Assembly: GCF_025998815.1 (NCBI RefSeq)
Contig: NZ_AP026678.1
Location: forward strand, 3,472,001 to 3,536,000
DNA length: 64,000 nt
DNA from: Ignavibacterium sp.
GTDB taxonomy: Bacteria; Bacteroidota; Ignavibacteria; Ignavibacteriales; Ignavibacteriaceae
Direction: 5' to 3'
Part shown: piece after piece, positions 53,458 to 60,717 of the stretch
Layout: every line of letters starts with the position of its first letter
How positions within the stretch are numbered: the first letter of the stretch is position 1
Translations under genes and position numbers: made by a program
Notes under the pieces: generated by a model
Databases searched by the model: none
Seen by the model: only the letters and a program-made list of their open reading frames with translations
What the model was told of the DNA's origin: nothing

Positions 53458-54762
53458 ATGAAAAAACTTCTCACAACACTTTCTCTTGTTCTAATGCTTT
53501 CCGGCGCTGCGTTTTCGCAGGGTTGGATTTATGAGGGGGCTTTCCCGGATACAAACCTTAAAGGTGGCTCTGGCGGTCACGGCGTAGCTGTCGATCCAGA
53601 TGGTAAAGTATGGGTTCAATTATTTGGAGCAACTGATAGTTTATTTATTCCAGATAGTGGTAGATATTTACCAGTCAGAGTAGTTTATGTATTTAATCCA
53701 GATGGATCTCCTGCATCATTCTCACCGATTAGGTCTGTAACTATTAATGGTGTTTTGGAACCGCTCTTTAATTCAAACAGAGGACTAAGAACAGCTGCTG
53801 ATGGTAATATTTTAGTTGCAAGCTTTGATGTTCTCTATAAGATTAACTATCAGACCGGCGAAGGAATTTCTAAAGTACAGCCAGTGGCCGGCCAAACTTT
53901 AACCGCTCCGGGTGTTGCTGATGATGGTAGAGTATTTACTGCCCCTGTCATACCTGGCGCAATGCCAATAAAAGAATATGCTGCTGACTTCACATTTTTG
54001 GGCAATGCAGTTGATACAACAGTTGGATTCTCAAGATCATTTGAAGTATCACCTGACGGAAACACTATATACTGGGCAGGTTATACTAATCACTGTGTGA
54101 TTGTTTATAACAGAGCTTCCGAATTTGATCCTTTTGCTGTCGTCGATACTATTTTCAAAGGATTTGATTCTGAATCTTTCTCGTGGTCACCAAACAGACA
54201 AATTCTTTGGGCTTCTTCAGGTTCATACAATGATTTGCCAAACAGATATCCTGGCGAAACAACATATTGGGATGTTGCAACCTGGTATGCAAGAGATATG
54301 AATACAGGTCAGATTGTTGACAGTATTAAATGGCAATTTAATACTCCTGCTAATCCGAATGAAAGACCAAGGGGAATTGCTTTCAGTCCGGATTACAGAT
54401 ATGCTTATGTAACTTGCTTTGGTGCTAGCGATTACCCGGCAGTACAGAAATTCCGCAATCCAAATGTTTCTGTAGACGATCAGGGATTAACAGTTGTTGA
54501 AGGTTACAAGCTTTCACAAAATTATCCTAATCCATTCAATCCAACTACTTCAATTAATTTTGAATTGCCTAAAAATGGTTATACCACATTGAAGATTTAT
54601 GATATGCTTGGTAATGAAGTAGCAACATTGATTGATAAAGAAATGTCAGCAGGTCAACATACAGTTAATTTCAATGCTCAAAACCTTGCTTCAGGAACTT
54701 ATCTCTATCAGTTGAATGTAAACGGAGTAAGAATTTCTAACAAGATGATTCTGATGAAGTAA
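53458..54762 (+). CDS. Secreted propeller protein with T9SS domain, last gene of the TonB operon
   Basis: 434 residues with a signal peptide (ending AAFSQ). Residues about 25-345 have repeated propeller blades (GVAVDPDGKVWVQ, GLRTAADGNILVAS, SFEVSPDGNTIYWA, GIAFSPDYRYAYV), related in style to the previous lipoprotein. The end is a textbook T9SS sorting domain (QNYPNPFNPTTSI, YDMLGNEVATL, ending KMILMK). A GGAG ribosome site precedes the start. A rho-independent terminator follows at 54783, closing the operon. Confidence 0.82.
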   Translation: MKKLLTTLSLVLMLSGAAFSQGWIYEGAFPDTNLKGGSGGHGVAVDPDGKVWVQLFGATDSLFIPDSGRYLPVRVVYVFNPDGSPASFSPIRSVTINGVLEPLFNSNRGLRTAADGNILVASFDVLYKINYQTGEGISKVQPVAGQTLTAPGVADDGRVFTAPVIPGAMPIKEYAADFTFLGNAVDTTVGFSRSFEVSPDGNTIYWAGYTNHCVIVYNRASEFDPFAVVDTIFKGFDSESFSWSPNRQILWASSGSYNDLPNRYPGETTYWDVATWYARDMNTGQIVDSIKWQFNTPANPNERPRGIAFSPDYRYAYVTCFGASDYPAVQKFRNPNVSVDDQGLTVVEGYKLSQNYPNPFNPTTSINFELPKNGYTTLKIYDMLGNEVATLIDKEMSAGQHTVNFNAQNLASGTYLYQLNVNGVRISNKMILMK

Positions 54763-54782
54763 TTTTAGATTTACTTTCAGCA

Positions 54783-54810
54783 AAGCCCCGCTGAGTAAGC
54801 GGGGTTTTTT
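54783..54810 (+). terminator. Rho-independent terminator of the TonB/PorV operon
   Basis: AAGCCCCGCT, the loop gagta, and AGCGGGGTT run into TTTTTT. The stem has at least seven G-C-rich pairs. Its T-tract touches the stop codon of the convergent dipeptidase gene at 54809. Confidence 0.9.
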
Positions 54811-56437
54811 ATTTATTGCCACAGACCTGTTCAAATACTCTTTTGAAATTCTTATAAAGAATTTTCTCTACTTCTTCTCTTGAATAGCCGTGATCAAATA
54901 GTGCTTCTGTGAGGTTTGGAAATTTTGATGTGTCTTCAAGTCCAAGCGGAACTACTTCTATTCCATCGAAGTCAGAGCCGATTGCAACATAATCAATTCC
55001 GACAAGATTTTTAATGTAGTCAATATGCGCAATTACATCATTGATGTTTGCATTACTTGAGCCATTTAGAAAATATGGATAGAAAACAACTCCAATCACA
55101 CCACCGCTGTTTGCAATATCCTGAATCTGCCAATCGTATAAATTCCGGTAATGATTTCTTAAAGCACGTACTCCGGAGTGGGTAGCGACTATCGGATTTT
55201 GTGTTTCCTGAAGTATATCCTGAATAGTTTTTATTCCTGTGTGTGAAACATCAATGATAATTCCAAGTGAATCCATCGACCGAATAACCTGTCTTCCAAA
55301 ATCACTTAATCCAACTGTAGTTGAGCGGGAATCCTGAGCTGAAACTGCCCAATCAGTACTGTTATTCCAGGTGATGGTCATATAACGCATTCCTGCATTA
55401 TAAAGATTAGCCAGCTTATCAATACTATTTTCAATATGATGACCTCCTTCAACACCAATAACTGCAGCAATTTTATTTTGCTGAATGATCGAATCTGCCT
55501 GTGACCAGTTCCTTGCCTGTGAAATTGAGGTTGTATTCTGATTTAACTCAGAATTAAAAATATTTAACATCACTTGTGCTTGCTGATAATAATTTGTGTA
55601 TTGAGTTGGTGAAACCCAAACGGAAAAAAATTGTAAATCAACTCCGCCATCTTTTAAACGGGGAATATCAGTATGATTGTAGTTATGTCTTTGTTTCAAA
55701 TGATATGAAGTATCATTAGCCATAACTTCAAGAACATCATTGTGCAAATCAATAAGAGTTGACACGGAATGAAAAGAAGTAAGAAGCATCATCAGACTTT
55801 CACCACCATTGAGAGAAAGCTGAACTGAATCAGCAAGATGAGAGTTTTTGGAATAAACAATTTTATATGTGTTAGTTAATGATTTATTCACTGTTTTGCC
55901 AGATAAATTTCCAATCGAATAAATTGATTGTAAGCCCGAACCATTACCACTGCCATCAAGTTGAATCATTTTCCTTGTTGCAGATTCGTTACCTGTTTTT
56001 ATGGTATAGAAATAAACTCCTGCAGCACCTTTTGCTATGTAATCAACAGAATAAACGCCTGAAGTTAGATATTGTTGTTTATAATCCACAAGCTCGCCAA
56101 GAACATTGTGAATCATAATTTCAACATTATCTGCTTTGTCAATAATAAACTGAATTCTGGTTGAAGGATTAAATGGGTTAGGGAAGTTTTGACTAACATA
56201 AAATCCGTTTGGAATGATTTTATCTTCAACATCAGTTATTAGATTGAATTGCCATTGCCCTGATGAATTTGTGAAAACCGAATCTTTTAATCCGGTATTG
56301 ATATTTGTAATCTCTACTTTAACACCAGCAAGAGCTTTAAGAGAAATTTTATCCTTAACAATTCCTGATATTATCTGAGAACTGATATTATGATTGAAAA
56401 TCGTGATTAACAGAATGTATAGAAAATGTTTTTTCAA
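54809..56437 (-). CDS. Exported M19 (renal-type) dipeptidase with an internal T9SS-like domain
   Basis: 542 residues. A signal peptide (to about 20), a carboxypeptidase-regulatory-like module (about 22-70), and a T9SS-like sorting domain at about 78-160 (QNFPNPFNPSTRI, NVLGELVDY, GVYFYTI, RKMIQL) come first. The M19 zinc dipeptidase follows from about 225 to the end. All metal ligands are present: His232 and Asp234 (LHND), Glu330 (VEGG), His399 (DVSHT), His420 (ATHSG) and Asp489 (GSDFDG); the 21- and 69-residue spacings match renal dipeptidase. It should hydrolyse dipeptides, including D-amino-acid ones such as wall-derived fragments. A sorting signal in the middle is abnormal, since T9SS signals work at the C-terminus. 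Confidence 0.88.
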   Translation of the reverse strand: MKKHFLYILLITIFNHNISSQIISGIVKDKISLKALAGVKVEITNINTGLKDSVFTNSSGQWQFNLITDVEDKIIPNGFYVSQNFPNPFNPSTRIQFIIDKADNVEIMIHNVLGELVDYKQQYLTSGVYSVDYIAKGAAGVYFYTIKTGNESATRKMIQLDGSGNGSGLQSIYSIGNLSGKTVNKSLTNTYKIVYSKNSHLADSVQLSLNGGESLMMLLTSFHSVSTLIDLHNDVLEVMANDTSYHLKQRHNYNHTDIPRLKDGGVDLQFFSVWVSPTQYTNYYQQAQVMLNIFNSELNQNTTSISQARNWSQADSIIQQNKIAAVIGVEGGHHIENSIDKLANLYNAGMRYMTITWNNSTDWAVSAQDSRSTTVGLSDFGRQVIRSMDSLGIIIDVSHTGIKTIQDILQETQNPIVATHSGVRALRNHYRNLYDWQIQDIANSGGVIGVVFYPYFLNGSSNANINDVIAHIDYIKNLVGIDYVAIGSDFDGIEVVPLGLEDTSKFPNLTEALFDHGYSREEVEKILYKNFKRVFEQVCGNK

Positions 56438-56447
56438 TTAGTATTCC

Positions 56448-58103
56448 TCATTTTATAAGAATTAATTTTTTTGTTTCTACAAATGAACCACTTCTCAACT
56501 GATAAAAATATATTCCGGTTTTCAGATTAAATGTTGAGGCGTCAAATTCAATTTGATAAAACCCGGGATTTTTATATTCATTTACAAGTGTCGCTACTTC
56601 ATTACCAAGTATGTCATAAACCTTTAGAGTTTGCCAACTGCCAACAGGAGACTGCCAACTAATTTTAGTGCTTGGATTAAACGGATTGGGATAATTCTGA
56701 TATAAAATAAATTCTGATGGAATTGTATTAAATTCTTCTTCAACCGGCGTTGCTGGATCGTAGGAAATAATTCTTATTGCATCAGCAACAACATAGGTGG
56801 TTGATGTACCAGGAGTACCTGCATTTGAAATGAAAATTTTTTGTGAAGTATCAGGCGAAAAATTATATGTTCCAATGTAACTCCACATCGAACCATTTTG
56901 TACCTGATTCACTCTGACTGTATCAATTCCATTTTTGTGTCTGATTATAAATGGAGTATCCTGACAACGATTTGAAGAAGAAACCCACCAACCGTAAACT
57001 TCATAGGTTGCATCAGCAGGGAATTGAGGTCTGAATTCTGCATAGGCACTTCCATCACCAACCGGATTTAAATAAGCCGGTGTATTTCCCCAATAACCTG
57101 GATTTGCAGAGGTAAACCATCCGCTACCAATTAAACTGCATTCGGGGTCACTGGTATCAATTATTTTTTCAAATTGAATTGTTGGCGGTAGATGAAGCGA
57201 ATCTTTATGTGTAATTGTCAGAATGGTTGGCACAGCTCTCTGCTCTGACGGATTGTTTACATATTGATTTCCTATTGCCATTTGTGTTGAACCTCCGCCA
57301 TCAAGATTCATTGCCTCAACACAACCGAGGTCAATCATTATTTGTGCAAGCTCAGGCAATCCAACTCCTTCGCTGTTTATCTGACGGCCATCTGCAACAA
57401 TTAAGATAACATGATTATTTGCTGTATATCCTACGGCAGTTCTTGGATCACGATTATCATATCCAACTCCGCTGCCCCACATAATTTCCTGATCATAAGT
57501 AACATTGACCTGACCATTTTTAACTAAAGTTGGAGCGCCACCAATTCCAACAAGTAAATTGGAATAAACTGTTCCTGCAGATTGCTGAGGCGGAGGAAGA
57601 GGTGTTTGCTGATTATTTGTGTAAGGCATCGGTGCGGAAAATTTATAAATATCATTTACATTATTTCCGAAGTGATAAATCCATTCCACATTAAAAGTTT
57701 TATCTGCTTTCATTCCAAAAAAACTTCTGATAACAGGATATGATTGACTGAATCTTGTAACAGCAGCAACATTTTGTGCTTTAACTTCATAAGGATAAAC
57801 AACTGCTGAGTAGGATGTTGATCCTCCAAAGAATCCACCGTTTACTCCGGCATATGCACCAACAAACGGAACAAAATCTTTTACAAGTTTATTAGGACTT
57901 GTGATATAGGGATGAATAACCAAATCAGGATTATTCATATCAGCATCAATGTAAAATATTTTGAGCTTCGGTGTTGCTCTGTCGCCCTGGAAAACTTTTA
58001 TGCCTGATGGCAAATTGTAGTTTGATGTAATTTCTGTCCAGGTTATTGTCTGAGAGAATGTTATTGATGCGAACAGCAATGACACAAGTATATATTTTTT
58101 CAT
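56448..58103 (-). CDS. Secreted phosphodiester glycosidase (NAGPA-type) with golvesin-like and T9SS domains
   Basis: 551 residues with a signal peptide (ending TFSQT). The NAGPA/DUF2233 domain spans about 30-300, marked by VNGGFF (residues 88-92), RDPRTAVGYT, and AMNLDGGGSTQM (264-275), the site conserved from bacterial to human uncovering enzyme. It cleaves sugar-1-phosphodiester bonds. A golvesin-C-like jelly roll follows (about 310-440; GSGWFTSA, YEVYGWWV, VVADAIRI). The T9SS sorting domain closes the protein (QNYPNPFNPSTKI, YDILGNEV), and its loop contains a dispersed DNA repeat (56631-56660). It lies ten bases upstream of the dipeptidase gene on the same strand. Confidence 0.87.
   Translation of the reverse strand: MKKYILVSLLFASITFSQTITWTEITSNYNLPSGIKVFQGDRATPKLKIFYIDADMNNPDLVIHPYITSPNKLVKDFVPFVGAYAGVNGGFFGGSTSYSAVVYPYEVKAQNVAAVTRFSQSYPVIRSFFGMKADKTFNVEWIYHFGNNVNDIYKFSAPMPYTNNQQTPLPPPQQSAGTVYSNLLVGIGGAPTLVKNGQVNVTYDQEIMWGSGVGYDNRDPRTAVGYTANNHVILIVADGRQINSEGVGLPELAQIMIDLGCVEAMNLDGGGSTQMAIGNQYVNNPSEQRAVPTILTITHKDSLHLPPTIQFEKIIDTSDPECSLIGSGWFTSANPGYWGNTPAYLNPVGDGSAYAEFRPQFPADATYEVYGWWVSSSNRCQDTPFIIRHKNGIDTVRVNQVQNGSMWSYIGTYNFSPDTSQKIFISNAGTPGTSTTYVVADAIRIISYDPATPVEEEFNTIPSEFILYQNYPNPFNPSTKISWQSPVGSWQTLKVYDILGNEVATLVNEYKNPGFYQIEFDASTFNLKTGIYFYQLRSGSFVETKKLILIK
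56631..56660 (-). repeat. Dispersed-repeat fragment (TTGGCAG type) inside a T9SS domain
   Basis: On the minus strand AGTTGGCAGTCTCCTGTTGG continues as cagttggcaa, three near-copies of TTGGCA(G/A). It is translated as part of WQSPVGSWQ, at the same loop of the sorting domain where the amylase carries a different repeat. Confidence 0.55.
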
Positions 58104-58127
58104 TTTTATACCTTAAGAATATTAATC

Positions 58128-58200
58128 AGTTTAAATCTGTCTGATCAGTCTAATCAGTGTCCCATTCTTTAAAACAATAGAACAAGGATTAGACGGATTA
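58128..58200. repeat. Decayed dispersed repeat between GH94 and NAGPA genes
   Basis: aaatctgtctgatcagtcta and aatcagtgtcccattc are followed by an imperfect counterpart, acaaggattagacggatt. The gap holds nothing else recognisable. Similar fragments occur at 31203-31254. Confidence 0.4.
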
Positions 58201-58208
58201 TTACGGAA

Positions 58209-60614
58209 TTATTTAAGAACAATTCTTACATTAAGTTCTTTCTCAGAATAATCATCCGGATTTATGAAATTCGATTCAACTGACTTTCCATTAATCTCGA
58301 TTGATTGAATCCCGGTATTTTTTCCGTTTGGATTTTCTACAGTTAAAATAATTCTTTTTCCTCTGAAATTTCTTTCAGCTTTAAATGATTTCCAGCTTGA
58401 TGGAATGTGTGGATCAATTGTCAATCCTTTCAATGATGTTCTGAATCCAAGAATATAATCAAGACCAATTCTGTACATCCACACTGCAGTACCTGTGAGC
58501 CAGCTGTGACTTGCCTGATTTTCAGTTTCGTGTTCAGGACTTGTTACATACTCAGCATAAACATAAGGTTCAACTTCATATCTGTCAATTCTTTTCGACG
58601 AGTTTAAAGGAATCATTCTTGAGTAAACATCATAAGCAAACTCAATATCACCATTTAATATCGAAGCAAGAACAAACCAGGATGATGCGTGATTAAACAC
58701 AGCGCCATTTTCTTTTTTGCCAGGAACACAACGGCTTATCAATCCTGTATTATCTTCAATCTCTCTGTAAGCAGGCCAGACAATCTGCATTCCATACGGA
58801 GTTAACAAATATTTTCTTCCACTTTGTAAACAAGAGCTTGCTCTTTCTTTCGGTGCTAATTCAGAAATAACTGCCCACGATTGTGCGTTAATAAATATTT
58901 TTCCTTGTTTATGTTTTTGTGAACCAACTTCACTTCCATCATCGCGGAAAGCCCGAAGATACCACTTACCATCCCAACAAACATCATTTATAACATTTCT
59001 CAGTTGCTCGTATTTTGCTTTCCATCTTTTCAGAGTTTCAATATCATTTTTGAATTCAAGAAGCTCAAAAGATTTTTTCAAAATGTAGCCGAGGAAAAAT
59101 GCACCCCAAACTGTTTCACCTTTTCCTTTAGGTCCGATGTGATCAAGAGTATCATTCCAATCACCGTTCATAATTTTAGGCAAACCTCTTTCAGTGCAGG
59201 AAGATATCGCAAAGTCAACAGCACGTTTGAGATGTTCATAAACTGTCGCTTCACCCTCATCATAGAATTTTACAACTTCATCAAGAATTGAAAAGTCAGC
59301 AGTTTCATTTAAATATTCAACTATGCCAAAAGGAATCCAGAGCGGAGTATCAGAGTGATTTGTTTTTTCACCCCATTCAGTAATCTTAAAAAAGTTGTGA
59401 AGTGTAGAACCATCTTTGAATTGAAATCTTAATGCGTTCAACAATCTTTTCCTTACTCTTTCAGGATGAGCTATTACCATTCCCAATATATCCTGAAACT
59501 GGTCGCGCATTCCTGTTCCGAATAACAAACCGCCGTGATAATATCCGGAGTTACGGGCCATATCAAATGTTACTGCTGCCTGATACTGATTCCAAACATT
59601 AAGCATAAGATTAAACTTATTATCCGGAGTTGATACTTTAACATTGTTCAGGTAATCATCCCAATATTTTTTTACAGCTTCAAATTTTTTGTCTATAGTT
59701 TTTATTTCTTTCAGTTGTTTTAATTGGGAAGCTTTGAATGGATTTTTTTCATCTTTGCTCACTACCAACATTATCACTGCAAATTCAATGGCGGATTTTT
59801 TATCCAGAGTAATTTTTGATTGAAGTGCTGCAATTGGATCGCCAGCAGTGATTTCTGTATTACTCATTTTTCCTGTTTCAACAGAAATTGGATTTGCTTC
59901 TGAACGCCAGCGGCCAATAAAATTATCAAGACTTCCGTCAAATCCACTAACGGGAAGAGTTGTTGTGAAAAGAAGATTGTATCGCCAGTCAATGTTTGGC
60001 TGCGCAACAGTAACTTTTCTGTTCAACACCCAATATCTTCTTGTGCAAACAAGCGTTTCGTGTTCTTTATTGAAATGAATATCAGTGAAGTGTTTATCAT
60101 TTGGCTGATTGATAATGTCATTCAATGCATTACCCATCAATAGCTCGGTGAAAGAATAAACTTCAAGTTTTCTTTTTCTGGAAGAGAGATTTGTGAGTTT
60201 TACTTTCCAGATTTCACCATTTAAATCAGTCGGAACAAAATAAGTAATCTCACCTCTTATTTTATTTTTCTCAGTGATAATTGTTGTGTATCCCTGTCCG
60301 TGATGACACTCGTATAAATCATACTTCTTATCAATTGTTGGAGCCCAGCTTAACGACCAATATTTTCCCGACTCAACATCTTTGACAATTACATATCTTC
60401 CCGGACGATCCCAGGGAAGACAATTGTAACGCATTCTTGTTAAACGATTATCCCGTGGTGTTTCAAGATAACTGAATCCTCCGCCTGTGTGTGAAATGAG
60501 TCCGGCATAATTCTCATTCCACATATAATTAAACCACGGTCTTGGAGTTTTTGGATTCGTGATTACAAACTCTCTTCCATCTTTGGAAAAGAATCCATAT
60601 TTATTTTTTATCAT
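58209..60614 (-). CDS. GH94 glycoside phosphorylase
   Basis: 801 residues without signal peptide, so cytoplasmic. The N-terminal beta-sandwich (SHTGGGFSYLETPRDNRLTR, RPGRYVIVKD, WSLSWAP) and (alpha/alpha)6 barrel match cellobiose/chitobiose phosphorylases. The general-acid Asp488 lies in MNGDWNDTL, and the barrel has TGMRDQFQD and the C-terminal SWLTGTAVWMYR. It splits a beta-linked disaccharide or oligosaccharide with phosphate to give a sugar 1-phosphate. Length fits cellobiose- or chitobiose-type enzymes; substrate is not resolved. The GH38 gene is upstream on the same strand. The 102-base gap holds a repeat and no strong terminator, so co-transcription is possible. Confidence 0.87.
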   Translation of the reverse strand: MIKNKYGFFSKDGREFVITNPKTPRPWFNYMWNENYAGLISHTGGGFSYLETPRDNRLTRMRYNCLPWDRPGRYVIVKDVESGKYWSLSWAPTIDKKYDLYECHHGQGYTTIITEKNKIRGEITYFVPTDLNGEIWKVKLTNLSSRKRKLEVYSFTELLMGNALNDIINQPNDKHFTDIHFNKEHETLVCTRRYWVLNRKVTVAQPNIDWRYNLLFTTTLPVSGFDGSLDNFIGRWRSEANPISVETGKMSNTEITAGDPIAALQSKITLDKKSAIEFAVIMLVVSKDEKNPFKASQLKQLKEIKTIDKKFEAVKKYWDDYLNNVKVSTPDNKFNLMLNVWNQYQAAVTFDMARNSGYYHGGLLFGTGMRDQFQDILGMVIAHPERVRKRLLNALRFQFKDGSTLHNFFKITEWGEKTNHSDTPLWIPFGIVEYLNETADFSILDEVVKFYDEGEATVYEHLKRAVDFAISSCTERGLPKIMNGDWNDTLDHIGPKGKGETVWGAFFLGYILKKSFELLEFKNDIETLKRWKAKYEQLRNVINDVCWDGKWYLRAFRDDGSEVGSQKHKQGKIFINAQSWAVISELAPKERASSCLQSGRKYLLTPYGMQIVWPAYREIEDNTGLISRCVPGKKENGAVFNHASSWFVLASILNGDIEFAYDVYSRMIPLNSSKRIDRYEVEPYVYAEYVTSPEHETENQASHSWLTGTAVWMYRIGLDYILGFRTSLKGLTIDPHIPSSWKSFKAERNFRGKRIILTVENPNGKNTGIQSIEINGKSVESNFINPDDYSEKELNVRIVLK

Positions 60615-60639
60615 AGTAATAATCCCTTTTATTCTAAGT

Positions 60640-60716
60640 GAAATCTGCGTGAACTGAGTGTCTTAGTGCCACAGAGAAATTCTTTTACCACTGAGTCACC
60701 AAGAGCACAAAGAAAC
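60640..60716. repeat. Decayed dispersed repeat (ctgagtg/cactgag type)
   Basis: gtgaactgagtgtcttagtg is followed, after an AT-rich centre, by taccactgagtcaccaagag and a cacaaagaaacactaag tail, imperfect reverse complements. It fills the gap between GH38 and GH94 genes. Confidence 0.45.
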
Positions 60717-60717
60717 A

